Part shown: positions 17,838 through 26,835 of the stretch, one piece after another
Position numbering within the stretch: position 1 is the first letter of the stretch
Layout of the letters: each line of letters begins with the position of its first letter
Source of the DNA: Roseovarius faecimaris
GTDB lineage: Bacteria > Pseudomonadota > Alphaproteobacteria > Rhodobacterales > Rhodobacteraceae
Reading direction: 5' to 3'
NCBI RefSeq assembly: GCF_009762325.1
Contig: NZ_CP034348.1
Span: forward strand, 1,804,501-1,868,500
DNA length: 64,000 nucleotides
Translations under genes and position numbers: made by a program
The notes under the pieces: generated by a model
The model's database searches: none
Told to the model about the DNA's origin: nothing
Seen by the model: the letters and a program-made list of their open reading frames with translations, nothing else

Positions 17838-18053
17838 ATGGAAAATCTGATCTGGATCGGCGCCTTGGTGTCGCTCATCGGGCTCGCGGGGCTTGTCTGG
17901 TGCATCGCATCCGTCTGGAAGGCCAAGAAAGCCGGACTGAGCGATGAAGAGCTGCGCGCCGCGGTTCAGAAGGTGATGCCCCTGAACACAGGCGCCTTGT
18001 TTCTGTCGGTGCTTGGCCTGATGATCGTCGTTCTGGGTATCGCATTCAGCTGA
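17838..18053 (+). CDS. Small two-helix membrane protein
   Basis: A 71-residue protein (MENLIWIGALVSLIG) with an N-terminal membrane helix, a basic cytosolic loop with KAKKAGLSDEELRAAVQKV and a second helix at the C-terminus. GGAGGG precedes the ATG. Found commonly in Rhodobacterales as a conserved hypothetical; function unknown. Its stop is four bases before the end of the convergent FadJ-like gene. Confidence 0.78.
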   Translation: MENLIWIGALVSLIGLAGLVWCIASVWKAKKAGLSDEELRAAVQKVMPLNTGALFLSVLGLMIVVLGIAFS

Positions 18054-18057
18054 TCCG

Positions 18058-20082
18058 CTAGCCGATACTGCGGCCAAAGAAACCATCGCCGTTTTTCACC
18101 ATGGTTTCGATCCTGGCATGCGGCACCCAGACCGGCGCCCGCTGCCCCAGCGCACGCATGTCCTTGTAGAGCGAGAACAGCCCGCCCAGATCGACCTGTA
18201 ACAGCGGCCCGCCCCGTGCGCGATCAAACCCCATGCCGTTGACCATGGCGAGGTCGATCTCTGAGGCCCGGCGCAGAAGGCCCGCGGCCATGATCTCGGC
18301 CGCGGCATTGGCCAGCGCAGCAAGCAGCGCCTGCTCTGGCGGCACCGCCGAAAGAGCCGCCCCGGCATCCCCCGGCAGCAGCCGGTCCAACAGCGGGTCC
18401 GCACTCGCTTGCCCGCCCCGATAGGCATAGAACCCCTGCCCCGTGCTTTGCCCGGTTCGGCCTGCGCCGATAACCCTCTCCAGCAGGTGAATACCGGCAT
18501 CCCCTTCGGCGCCCGCGCCGAGTTGCGCCCGTATCTTGGGAAGCCCGGCCCGGTCCATCATCTCGCATGGCCCCGTTGCAAGGCCCATCCGGCGCGCTGC
18601 GGCATCCACGTCATCGGGACGTGCGCCAAGCGCCATCAGGCCAAGCCCAGCCCTGAAAAGCGCGCCGGATAACCGATGCTCGATTTCTCCGGCCCGCGCC
18701 TTGGTCAGCAGAACGGAAATTCCGATCCGGTTCATTGCCGCCATCAACCCGGCGACATCCGCCATGTCCTGTTGCGCGCTGAACGTGACCTCCGCCACCG
18801 CACGGGCGATGACGGGCTGCCACAGATGCACCGGCAGGACCGGTTTGCTCAGCGCCAGTTGCGCCCGGCGCGCATCTGGCCGGTGATCGCGCCCCAGCAG
18901 CACCCAGATCGCATGCGGCTGAAGGCCGCTCTGAGGCGTACCCGGCACCGACCCATCGTCAAAGATCAGATCGGCTTGCGCCAGCGCCCCGGGCCCGGTG
19001 CGCGTATCCAGCCGCGCCATGCGCTGACGGTGCTCCTCGTCGTTCAGTTCCCCCGCTTTCATCTGATTTTGCAGGCGTCGCGCCACCCAGGCATCGAAGG
19101 CCGCCGCCTCGGCTGGTCCGGCTGTGACGATGGCCACCTGAACATCATGCGCGATGAAGGTCAGGGCAAGCTCGCCAAGCCGGTCGCGCGATCCGTAAAG
19201 GGCGACCTGGCGGATCGCCGTGACGCTGCGCGGAGATTTCGGCGGCAGGGCCGCATAGCGTTCAGCCATCAGGATATGCCGTGCCGCGCGGGCATCTGGC
19301 GCCATCAGCCGGTCTCGAAAAAGGCTCTGCTCGAATTGCAGCCCCTGCTCGAAAGGCAAAAGTTGCGCGGCTTCCACACAGCGCAGCATGTCCGCTGCGG
19401 CACTTTGTTCGGATGTGATCTGCCGCCGCAGGCTGGACAGGGCGGACTGATACCCCTCCGGATCGCCAAAGCCCCGCGTTTCATCGCGCACACGCCGCCA
19501 TCCGCCGCCATCCGCCAGGCGCATCGCAAGCTGACAGGCCGCCTCGACCGGCGCGCCCTCGGTGAGCTGCGCCATGAGCCGGTTCAACCGGATATCGGAG
19601 GCGAAAAGCGTCTGCCCGCTCAGCAGAAGCTCAAGCGCGGCCTGCGCCCCGAGCAGTCGCGGCAAACGCTGCGTGGCCCCGCCGCCGGGGATCATGTTGA
19701 GCTTGATATCCGGCATGGCAAAGCGCGTCCGGTTATGCGCGACACGGGCATGTGCGGCCAGCGCCAGTTCGAACCCCGCTCCCATGACCGCGCCATGAAG
19801 CGCGGCCACCACCGGTTTTGACGACATCTCGATCCGGGTGCAAAGCGCATCGACCCACGGATCGGCCAAAACGCCGTCATATTCCGAGACGTCCACGCCC
19901 GGGCAAAACCCCGGACCGGCCCCGGTAAGGACAATCGCCCTGATCTCCGGGGCGTCTTGTGCGGCAGACAGCTCCGCATTCAGCGCCAGGCGCAGCGCCG
20001 GGGTCAGAACATTGGCAGGCGGGCGCGTCAGACGGATCAGCGCCAGCGCGTCGCGACGTTCTGTTTCAACCAGATCCGGCAC
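18058..20082 (-). CDS. FadJ/FadB-like enoyl-CoA hydratase / 3-hydroxyacyl-CoA dehydrogenase with degenerate sites
   Basis: A ~674-residue protein with a crotonase domain (~1-190), a 3-hydroxyacyl-CoA dehydrogenase NAD domain (~285-450) and its C-terminal helical domain. In the crotonase part, GAGFELALA keeps the first catalytic glutamate but the second is Asp (MPDIKLNM where FadB has PETKLG). In the dehydrogenase part the GxGxxG dinucleotide loop reads YGSRDRLG, and the catalytic His of HFFNP becomes HLWQP. The GTG at 20082 with GAAGGGGG upstream is preferred over an ATG 11 codons earlier. Either a divergent beta-oxidation enzyme or a decaying paralogue; no thiolase gene lies beside it. Confidence 0.85.
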   Translation of the reverse strand: MPDLVETERRDALALIRLTRPPANVLTPALRLALNAELSAAQDAPEIRAIVLTGAGPGFCPGVDVSEYDGVLADPWVDALCTRIEMSSKPVVAALHGAVMGAGFELALAAHARVAHNRTRFAMPDIKLNMIPGGGATQRLPRLLGAQAALELLLSGQTLFASDIRLNRLMAQLTEGAPVEAACQLAMRLADGGGWRRVRDETRGFGDPEGYQSALSSLRRQITSEQSAAADMLRCVEAAQLLPFEQGLQFEQSLFRDRLMAPDARAARHILMAERYAALPPKSPRSVTAIRQVALYGSRDRLGELALTFIAHDVQVAIVTAGPAEAAAFDAWVARRLQNQMKAGELNDEEHRQRMARLDTRTGPGALAQADLIFDDGSVPGTPQSGLQPHAIWVLLGRDHRPDARRAQLALSKPVLPVHLWQPVIARAVAEVTFSAQQDMADVAGLMAAMNRIGISVLLTKARAGEIEHRLSGALFRAGLGLMALGARPDDVDAAARRMGLATGPCEMMDRAGLPKIRAQLGAGAEGDAGIHLLERVIGAGRTGQSTGQGFYAYRGGQASADPLLDRLLPGDAGAALSAVPPEQALLAALANAAAEIMAAGLLRRASEIDLAMVNGMGFDRARGGPLLQVDLGGLFSLYKDMRALGQRAPVWVPHARIETMVKNGDGFFGRSIG

Positions 20083-20224
20083 GGGGCCCCCTTCACACAC
20101 ATCCGTTGCACGCACTCTACACCCAAAGCCGCCTGCTCAGGCAAGCCGCAGACGCAGCCCCCCATGCGCAAGGCGCGGCGGGCTGTTGCAGATGTGTCTC
20201 GGATATGTCCGGTCGGGCGTCCGT

Positions 20225-20434
20225 TCAGACAGGGAAATTGTCAAACTGCGCTTCTATCGCCTCGTCCCGCAACTCGTCATTCAACTGGCGGGCCGCAGGC
20301 GGTACCGGCTTCCCTCTGATCGTTCTGGCGGTGATCCAGCTCTCCAGTTTCGGTTGCAGTTTGTAGCGCGAGTCCGCCGGGCACTTATGGATGATCTGCG
20401 CTACCTGGCCCCAATCTTCGCCATTCAAATTCAT
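20225..20434 (-). CDS. Small conserved hypothetical protein
   Basis: A 69-residue soluble protein (MNLNGEDWGQVAQIIHKCP) with a basic middle (WITARTIRGKPVPPAARQL) and an acidic C-terminus. The ATG at 20434 has AGGGAG upstream; the frame is open for 64 more codons, but those codons look like leader. Not recognised as a named family. It is the nearest leftward gene to the FNR-type box at 20641, so control by oxygen is possible. Confidence 0.65.
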   Translation of the reverse strand: MNLNGEDWGQVAQIIHKCPADSRYKLQPKLESWITARTIRGKPVPPAARQLNDELRDEAIEAQFDNFPV

Positions 20435-20640
20435 CGTCAACTCCCTTTGCCGCTCATCGTTTTTCTTAGCACGATCCGGTTCTACTTCGCTGATTTTGGC
20501 AGGGCGTTCCTTAAGAATGCGTAAATTTCCGCCAATCAGATGGCAGGAACCAGAGCCTTGCCTAAAAATAAACCGGGGAGGAAATGGCGCCGACTCAAGT
20601 CCCTGCGCGCGCAACATGGCAGCCACGGGCGGATCTGTCC

Positions 20641-20654
20641 TTGACGCAGGTCAA
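20641..20654. promoter_or_regulatory. FNR/CRP-type box
   Basis: TTGAC-GCAG-GTCAA is a perfect 5-4-5 inverted repeat matching TTGAY-N4-RTCAA, the consensus of FnrL/Dnr/NnrR regulators. It sits in the 225-base gap between the leftward FliM-like gene and the 69-residue gene, 206 bases upstream of the latter's start, and just before the FliM-like stop. Confidence 0.7.
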
Positions 20655-20659
20655 TGGCA

Positions 20660-21844
20660 TCACGGCAGATCGAGCATCGGCAGGGGGTCCGGCAGGGCCA
20701 TCTCACCGCTGTCCCCGTGCTGCCCATCCTGATCCGGATCGTCTTCCCACATGGACAGATCTCCCGGCAGGCCGTCCGGGCCGGGCAACGATAGCCCATC
20801 CGCCTCACCCTCCAGATCGCCAAGCGCGGGCAACTCGCCCCCGAACGCAGGGTCGGGTTCAAGCGCATTGAGGGACGCCAAAGCGGGCTCTTCAAGCGGC
20901 CCGGCCTCATCCCCTCTGGCCGAAAGGGCGGTGGTCCGTGCAAGTGGCATCGCGCCGTGGCCCGCCTGTTCGTCCTTCACCCGTATCCGGATAGCCCGCA
21001 TGCCACCCAATTGGCCAAGCCGCCCCTCTGCCACAAGGTAGCGCGGGCGCACCACCAGTTCGGCCTGGGCGATGGCATCCGGGGATACCGGCAACAGCAT
21101 CCCGGGCTGAAGCGCGCAGATCTCGTTCAGCGGCCGGCGCATACGGGAAAGCACGGCGTTCAGCGTCACAGGCGCCTCCATGGCGAGCGTTTTCAGGCTG
21201 CTGGCCGGTCTTGACGGCGAACTCAGGCCGCCGGTCGCGCGTGCCGACGGCACCGGGCGGACCGGCAACGCCAAGCTGAGCATACCCGACTTGGCACCGT
21301 TGCCGATCGAAACGGTCATCCGGAAAAGGTCAAACTCCCGCCCCTGTAGCGCCAGCGACAAGACCCGCGCATCTTCAACCTTGTCGCCAAAGCGGAAGTG
21401 GCCGCCCGCATACCCTTCCTGCTCGGCCTCCAGAAGTGCGTCTGCCCCCGCAAGGCCCGCATCCAGCAAGGGCGCCATCATCGCCGCATCGGTGCGGGTA
21501 TAGAGCCGCGCGCGCGCCTCCCCCTCCCGCACGGCACCGGTGACCTGCATTTCGATCAGGGCCGCGACGACCTGCGTGTCAAGGATCGCAGCCCCGCGCG
21601 CGCCTTCCGCCCCATCCAGCAGGATCAGAAGTGCATCATCGCTCAGCTCCTCGACAAGGGCTGCGGTGCTGACCTTGGTCTGTTCCAGCATTGTGACGGT
21701 AAACGCCATATCAAGCCGCTCTTCCGCGGCCTGGGCAAACGCCAGGCGCAAGGCCTTTGCCGGCGACATGGCGCGCGCGTCAAAATCCTCGCGCGCCACG
21801 CGCGCCTTCTTGTGGATGATCGAAAGGCCGTCGTTCTGCTGCAT
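20660..21844 (-). CDS. FliM/FliN-like flagellar switch protein (solitary)
   Basis: A 394-residue protein with a FliM-like middle domain (~30-190) and a SpoA/FliN surface-presentation domain (~225-300: VTLNAVLSRMRRPLNEIC, then LQPGMLLPV). The N-terminal CheY-binding peptide of typical FliM is absent. The last ~90 residues are acidic, proline- and glycine-rich and disordered-looking (GELPALGDLEGEADG). No other flagellar gene lies adjacent; a solitary fliG lies 38 kb away in this window. It likely belongs to the flagellar C-ring, with some uncertainty about which switch subunit it replaces. Confidence 0.85.
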   Translation of the reverse strand: MQQNDGLSIIHKKARVAREDFDARAMSPAKALRLAFAQAAEERLDMAFTVTMLEQTKVSTAALVEELSDDALLILLDGAEGARGAAILDTQVVAALIEMQVTGAVREGEARARLYTRTDAAMMAPLLDAGLAGADALLEAEQEGYAGGHFRFGDKVEDARVLSLALQGREFDLFRMTVSIGNGAKSGMLSLALPVRPVPSARATGGLSSPSRPASSLKTLAMEAPVTLNAVLSRMRRPLNEICALQPGMLLPVSPDAIAQAELVVRPRYLVAEGRLGQLGGMRAIRIRVKDEQAGHGAMPLARTTALSARGDEAGPLEEPALASLNALEPDPAFGGELPALGDLEGEADGLSLPGPDGLPGDLSMWEDDPDQDGQHGDSGEMALPDPLPMLDLP

Positions 21845-21906
21845 CTGTCCAATAGGGCCAGGAAAAGGTCAGCCCGATCTTAGACTAAGATTGGTTACGA
21901 AGGGCT

Positions 21907-24600
21907 TTATGCGGCTGAATGCGCGGACATATCCGGCCTGGATACGGGCAAGGTCACCCGGAAGGCGGTGCCGGTCATGGTCGGGATGATCTCGATCTGG
22001 CCGTCAAGGCGGGTCATGATTTCGCGACAGATCGCCAGGCCCAGCCCGGCCCCGTCAACCCGGCCATGACTGATCCGCGAAAACTTCTCAAACACCATGG
22101 AGCGCATTTCGGGCGCAATCCCCGACCCATTGTCAGAGAACTCGACGCGGGCGGTTTCGCCATCCAGATGAGTCGAGATTTCCAGCACGGGATCCTCGGC
22201 ATCGCAGTATTTCCGCGCATTGGTAATCAGGTTGATGAACACCTGCGCCAGCCGGTCGTGATCGGTTGTAAGCGTGATGTCTTCGGCCAGGGGCGTGTAT
22301 CGCACGTCCAGACTGCCCCCCTCGCCGCCCGCGGCTGCGATTGACCGGCTGAGCAGCGCCGAGAGGCTTCCCGTCTGGGCATTAAGCACAACCTGACCGC
22401 TCTCCAGAACGCTCAGATCAAGCAGATCGTCAAGCAGCCGGGTCAGCCGCACAGCCTCGTCATGAATGATCGACGAATACTTGCCGATCTCTGCGTCCGA
22501 CAGATCCCGGGCATCACGCAATATTTCGGAAAACGCGCGGATCGAGGTCATCGGCGTGCGCAGCTCATGGCTGATCTGGCCGAGAAAACTGTCTTTCTGC
22601 GCCGACACCTGGGTAAGCTTCTCGTTGGCCGCCCGCAATTGCCGGGCGGTACGCGACAGCTCGCGCGATTTGACTTCGAGCTGGCTGGAATATTCCATAA
22701 TCTGGGCGGTTTCATCGGCCACCGCCATCAGGTCCTGAACCGACACTGTCGCGCCACCGACAATCTGGCTGATCATCGCATGCGCCGTGGCCCCGCCCAC
22801 CGAACCCGACAGTTCTCGCTCCAGCGCCTGAAGGAAATCCGGGGTCGGTTCCGGCAAATAGCCCGAAAACCCCTGTTTCGACGCGGCCTCGGTAAAGAAT
22901 TTCTGCGCCTCTTCCGCGCCCATGATCCGCTGCGACATCAACAAAAGGTCTTCGCTTTTGGCGAGCCCCCCGGCCCAGCTTGCGGCGGTGCTGGAATGCT
23001 GAAAGATATTGACGAACTGCGCGCCCTGTAGCCGCTCGAGAGGGGTCGGGAAGGTCAGGATCGACACCACGATGAAGAAGATCGTGTTGAACAGCATCGA
23101 CCACATCACCGCATGCACCAGCGGGTCCATGCCCTCGGCCCCGAAAAGCGCCCGGGGGCGCAGCCAGTCAAGCCCGAGCGGCCCCTGCTCGAACACCGCC
23201 TGCGACAGGACCACGCCGGGTCCGAAACTGGGCAGGTAAAGCGCATAAAGCCACACCACAAATCCCGCGGACAGCCCCGCCAGCGCCCCCAGCCGCGTCG
23301 CTCCGCGCCAGAACATACCGCCGATCATCGCCGGCAGGAACTGCGCAACCCCGGCAAAGCTGATCAGACCGATGGCCGCCAGCCCTGCCCCGCCATCGGA
23401 GAGCCGCAGATAGACATATCCCAAAAACACCACACCGGCGATCGACAGCCGCCGGGCCAGAAGCGCCACGTGCCGCACGTCGCCCGACACCACCGCCGAC
23501 CCCCCCGTCATCCGCAGCCAGATCGGCATCACCACATGGTTCGACAGCATCGTGGACAGCGCAATCGCCGCCACGATCACCATCGAGGTGGCTGAGGAAA
23601 ACCCGCCCAGAAACGTCAGGATCGCCAGCCCCTCGCGGCCTTCCTGCAACGGCAGCGTCAGCACGAAAAGATCCGGGTTAGAGCCCTCGGGCATCAGATC
23701 CAGCCCCACCGCCGCAATCGGCACCACAAAGAGGCTCATCAGCATCAGATAGGCCGGAAACGCCCAGGCGGCGGTGGCAAGGTGGCCTTCATCCTCGTTT
23801 TCCACCACCATCACCTGAAACATACGCGGCAGACAGAGAAACGCCGCCGCCGATAGCGCCGTAAGACCGATCCAGCGGTCGCCCTTGACCTCCCAATCGG
23901 CAATCTTCGAGGCATCGATCCGCGCGAAAGTCTCGGACACGCCGCCCGCCAGCCCCCAGACAACGAACACCCCGACGGCTAACAAGGCGAAAAGCTTGAC
24001 CACCGCCTCCAGCGCGATCGCCATGACCACGCCATGATGGCGTTCATTGGCATCCAGGTTTCGCGTCCCGAAGACGATGGTGAACAGCGAAAGCCCCGCC
24101 GCGACCCATAGCGCGGTCGAGCCCGACACGGTGCTGGGTCCGGTATGATCCACGCTGGCGAACGCCTCGAAGGACAGGGTCACCGATTGCAGTTGCAGCG
24201 CGATATAGGGCGTCGTGCCGATGACGGCGAGCATGGTCACGATCACCGCGAGCAGGTTCGATTTGCCATAGCGCGACGAGATCAGGTCAGCCACCGAGGT
24301 GATCCGCTGCGAGCGCCCGATGCGCACCATCTTGCGCAGCGCCCACCACCAGCCGATCATCACCAGCGTGGGTCCAAGGTAGATCGTCACGAACTCAAGA
24401 CCTGAACGCGCGGCGAACCCCACAGCCCCATAGAAGGTCCAGGCGGTGCAGTAGATCGACAGGGACAGCGTATAGATCAACGGCGACCGCAGCCAGCCGC
24501 CGCGCCCGTGCAGCGCCGCGCGATCCGCCGCGAAGGCCACCGCGAACAGTAGCGCCACATAAAGAAGGCACACAATGACGAGAACGTTCAGCGTGCCCAT
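21907..24600 (-). CDS. Sodium:solute symporter-histidine kinase hybrid (CrbS/CbrA type)
   Basis: An 897-residue membrane sensor. Residues ~1-540 form a 12-13-helix SLC5-type symporter domain (SIYCTAWTFYGAVG, SVADLISSRYGKSN). A STAC-like linker follows (~560-640), then a HisKA domain with His ~678 in GQISHELRTP and a HATPase domain ending GAGLGLAICREI. Such hybrids (CbrA, CrbS) control carbon use; CrbS governs acetyl-CoA synthetase in Vibrio and Pseudomonas. A small membrane gene and a receiver gene lie immediately beside it and acs lies 7.5 kb away, which fits a CrbS-like role. Whether the symporter part transports anything is unknown. Confidence 0.92.
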   Translation of the reverse strand: MGTLNVLVIVCLLYVALLFAVAFAADRAALHGRGGWLRSPLIYTLSLSIYCTAWTFYGAVGFAARSGLEFVTIYLGPTLVMIGWWWALRKMVRIGRSQRITSVADLISSRYGKSNLLAVIVTMLAVIGTTPYIALQLQSVTLSFEAFASVDHTGPSTVSGSTALWVAAGLSLFTIVFGTRNLDANERHHGVVMAIALEAVVKLFALLAVGVFVVWGLAGGVSETFARIDASKIADWEVKGDRWIGLTALSAAAFLCLPRMFQVMVVENEDEGHLATAAWAFPAYLMLMSLFVVPIAAVGLDLMPEGSNPDLFVLTLPLQEGREGLAILTFLGGFSSATSMVIVAAIALSTMLSNHVVMPIWLRMTGGSAVVSGDVRHVALLARRLSIAGVVFLGYVYLRLSDGGAGLAAIGLISFAGVAQFLPAMIGGMFWRGATRLGALAGLSAGFVVWLYALYLPSFGPGVVLSQAVFEQGPLGLDWLRPRALFGAEGMDPLVHAVMWSMLFNTIFFIVVSILTFPTPLERLQGAQFVNIFQHSSTAASWAGGLAKSEDLLLMSQRIMGAEEAQKFFTEAASKQGFSGYLPEPTPDFLQALERELSGSVGGATAHAMISQIVGGATVSVQDLMAVADETAQIMEYSSQLEVKSRELSRTARQLRAANEKLTQVSAQKDSFLGQISHELRTPMTSIRAFSEILRDARDLSDAEIGKYSSIIHDEAVRLTRLLDDLLDLSVLESGQVVLNAQTGSLSALLSRSIAAAGGEGGSLDVRYTPLAEDITLTTDHDRLAQVFINLITNARKYCDAEDPVLEISTHLDGETARVEFSDNGSGIAPEMRSMVFEKFSRISHGRVDGAGLGLAICREIMTRLDGQIEIIPTMTGTAFRVTLPVSRPDMSAHSAA

Positions 24601-24870
24601 CTACTCTTCCTTGCGGGTGTCCGTTGAGTCGTCTGTCAGATTCAGTCGCCGCGAGACCAGCGTCGAAACCCCGATCAGTCCGAACCAGACCACAAAGAGA
24701 TACACCATCACATAAGAGGTCGGCACCGTCTGTCCACGGGGACCGCCCCACAGAAGCGGCACCAGAAGAAGCACCGAGCCGAAAATCGGCAGAAGACGCG
24801 CAGCATCCGCGATGCGACGGCGGCGATAGGTGCTCCGGTCCAGAAACGCCTGCTGCTTTTCGGCATTCAT
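24601..24870 (-). CDS. Small membrane protein upstream of the symporter-kinase
   Basis: An 89-residue protein with two transmembrane helices (about 26-42 and 53-72), a basic N-terminus (MNAEKQQAFLDRSTYRRRR) and an acidic tail (DDSTDTRKEE). Its stop directly abuts the kinase ATG and its start overlaps the receiver gene by ATGA, so receiver, this gene and kinase form one tightly coupled operon. Similar small proteins accompany many SLC5-type transporters; it may assemble with the symporter domain. Confidence 0.8.
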   Translation of the reverse strand: MNAEKQQAFLDRSTYRRRRIADAARLLPIFGSVLLLVPLLWGGPRGQTVPTSYVMVYLFVVWFGLIGVSTLVSRRLNLTDDSTDTRKEE

Positions 24871-25235
24871 GGCGCGATCAGCTCACGCACCGCGGCCAGC
24901 ACATCGGCATTGGAAAAGGGCTTGGTCATGTACCTGCTGGCGCCATATCGCTCGGCCATCTCGCGGTCTTTTTCCTGCCCCCGCGCGGTCAGCATCAGAA
25001 CCGGACGTTCCGACAGTCTTTCATCCGCCCGGATATCCTGCAATATCTCGAAACCGCTGCGTCCCGGCAGCATGACATCGAGAATGATCAGGTCCGGGTC
25101 CCGGTGGCGCGCGGCGTCGATTGCGTCATGGCCGTTGGAATGGGTTTTTACCTCCCAGCCATCGCGCGACAGAATAAAGCTTACCGCCTCGATGATGTTC
25201 GGCTCATCCTCGATGAGAAGCACGCGCTTGGTCAT
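24867..25235 (-). CDS. Stand-alone receiver (response regulator)
   Basis: A 122-residue REC protein with phosphoacceptor Asp53 (LIILDVMLPG), the acidic pair EDEP at the N-terminus, Thr in LMLTARG and Lys in MTKPFS. There is no output domain, unlike CrbR, which carries a LuxR HTH. The ATG at 25235 begins the REC fold; the frame is open far upstream but that part is antisense to the regulator gene's codons. First gene of the receiver / membrane protein / kinase operon. Confidence 0.93.
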   Translation of the reverse strand: MTKRVLLIEDEPNIIEAVSFILSRDGWEVKTHSNGHDAIDAARHRDPDLIILDVMLPGRSGFEILQDIRADERLSERPVLMLTARGQEKDREMAERYGASRYMTKPFSNADVLAAVRELIAP

Positions 25236-25303
25236 TATCCGTATGTCCCTGTCCCCCGGGGTCCCGACCCGGATGTCCAGTATGGAAAATCGCTGCGCAT
25301 CTG

Positions 25304-26611
25304 TCAAAAACCTTCGCCAAGCAACGACGGTTCGCGCCGGGCCCCGCAGGTCGTGACCGGACAGACCCGACAGGTCGCCCCCACAACCCGTGGCTCCTGG
25401 CGGTCGTCCGCCACGCGCCCGGGCAACAGCAGCATCAGCGCCGTCAGCCCCGGCGCAGCCGAGAACCGCGAGGGGCTGACCGTTTCCGCCACCGCATAGC
25501 TCATCACCGGCATCTGGTTGCGCCCGGCCTGAAGCAGCGGCGCCACATGCGCCGTAAGCGGATTGAGAAGCGCCCCGAACAGCGGCCAGAGCGAACAGGC
25601 CCCTGCCCCCTGCGGAATGCTGAAACCCGGAACCGGCTTGCGAAAGAGGAACGTCCCGGAGGCGTCGCAACTCACCAGTCCGATCGGACCGAACTCTTTC
25701 GAGGGCAGCATCGCCAGACGCCGGAACAAAAGCGGCAGCCCCAGATCGAGCGCTTCGGCAAGCGCCTCCGGATCCAGCCCGTGCCGCGCGATGGCTTCGC
25801 GCAGATCGCTCAGCGGCAGCGCTTGGGCATCGCGGTAGCATTGATGCAGCCAGCGTTCGGCCAGATGCCGCGCGCCATCGCTGGCAAGCTCCTCGGCCTG
25901 GGCTACGATCGCCCCGATCCGCGCATCGCCCACCGAGCTTTCCACTTCGGGAATCGAATAATCCTTGGCCGCAAGATAGGCGTGCATCTCATCCAGCGGC
26001 GAGCGGATTTCCTCATCGGTATCCGGGGCCGCTTCGAGATAGCGCACCAACGCTTCCGCTCCTTCGGCAAGGCGGCGGCTGTCCTCGTTGATGTTCCGGT
26101 GAAACCGCGCCTGCCATTCCGGCTCCAGCGTCTTGGTGTCCACCAGGATCGACGCGGTTGAGCGGATCGCCGTCACTGTCGAGATCACATCATGCAGCGA
26201 GGCGGCAAGCTGTGGGTCATTGGCCAGACGGTCGGTGAGTGTCTTGACGGTCTGCTCCAATGCTTCGCTCCGCTGCATGAGCTTGATCAGAAGCTGCGCC
26301 CAGCCCGGAAACCGCCCGGCGAATTCCTCGGTGCGCTCCAGTTCCGCACTTGTGTCCTCGTCCGATTGCGCCGCCACACGCAAGGCGTTAAGCAGCGTTG
26401 CCTCGGCCCCTTCGCTGAGCTGTGTCGGCTCAACCTTCAGTAACTCGGCCAGTGTGAGAAGCGTCTTGCCGCCGATTCTGCGCCGGTTGTGCTCGATCAG
26501 GTTGAGATAGGACGGAGAGATTCCGGCCTGCCGCGCAAGCTCGGACTGCTTGACCCCCAACATGACCCTGCGTTCGCGTATGCGTGAGCCGACAAGCGTG
26601 TCTCCAGACAT
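25304..26611 (-). CDS. Short-chain fatty acyl transcriptional regulator (XRE/ScfR family)
   Basis: A 435-residue regulator. An XRE HTH spans residues ~7-64 (LGVKQSELARQAGISPSYL), followed by a large effector region, and near the end CRVCPVTTCGARR puts cysteines at 414, 417 and 422 in the pattern of the ScfR/RamB/PccR class (DUF2083). Members sense short-chain acyl-CoAs and control acetate or propionate metabolism. The ATG at 26611 has AGGA seven bases upstream. It is divergent from the HAAT transporter operon that ends in acs, which fits control of short-chain acyl use. Confidence 0.88.
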   Translation of the reverse strand: MSGDTLVGSRIRERRVMLGVKQSELARQAGISPSYLNLIEHNRRRIGGKTLLTLAELLKVEPTQLSEGAEATLLNALRVAAQSDEDTSAELERTEEFAGRFPGWAQLLIKLMQRSEALEQTVKTLTDRLANDPQLAASLHDVISTVTAIRSTASILVDTKTLEPEWQARFHRNINEDSRRLAEGAEALVRYLEAAPDTDEEIRSPLDEMHAYLAAKDYSIPEVESSVGDARIGAIVAQAEELASDGARHLAERWLHQCYRDAQALPLSDLREAIARHGLDPEALAEALDLGLPLLFRRLAMLPSKEFGPIGLVSCDASGTFLFRKPVPGFSIPQGAGACSLWPLFGALLNPLTAHVAPLLQAGRNQMPVMSYAVAETVSPSRFSAAPGLTALMLLLPGRVADDRQEPRVVGATCRVCPVTTCGARREPSLLGEGF

Positions 26612-26661
26612 GTGGTATTCCTGTATTTTTTCCGTATCTTACCGCGGACGGGCGAAAATTA

Positions 26662-26701
26662 TTTACAAAACAAGCGCCGCTTCTGTGTAGTTTTTTACAA
26701 A
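26662..26701. promoter_or_regulatory. Two TTTACAAA repeats in the regulator/transporter divergent promoter
   Basis: TTTACAAA occurs at 26662-26669 and again at 26694-26701 on the plus strand, 32 bases (about three helical turns) apart. ScfR-class regulators RamB and PccR bind TTTGCAAA-like sites, so these are plausible operators of the adjacent regulator. Confidence 0.55.
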
Positions 26702-26835
26702 TTTATTATTTCAAGTAAAGCACTTGTTGCGATGTTTTCTTACCCACTGCGATAATGTGCTCACACATTTGTGTACCCTGGGGGTCAGCGCGGAGGAGGC
26801 GCTCGCCCCGAGTTTAACTCAATGGGAGGAACTCC

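Noticed and set aside
20512-20526. Near CtrA-type site TTAA-N7-TAAA upstream of the 69-residue gene
   Set aside because: One of eight consensus positions differs and there is no other support, so it is not called.
20584-20871. Rightward open frame with GGGGAGGAA just before its ATG
   Set aside because: The Shine-Dalgarno-like run is only two bases from the ATG, the product is Pro/Arg-rich as expected for an antisense frame, and it overlaps the FliM-like gene.
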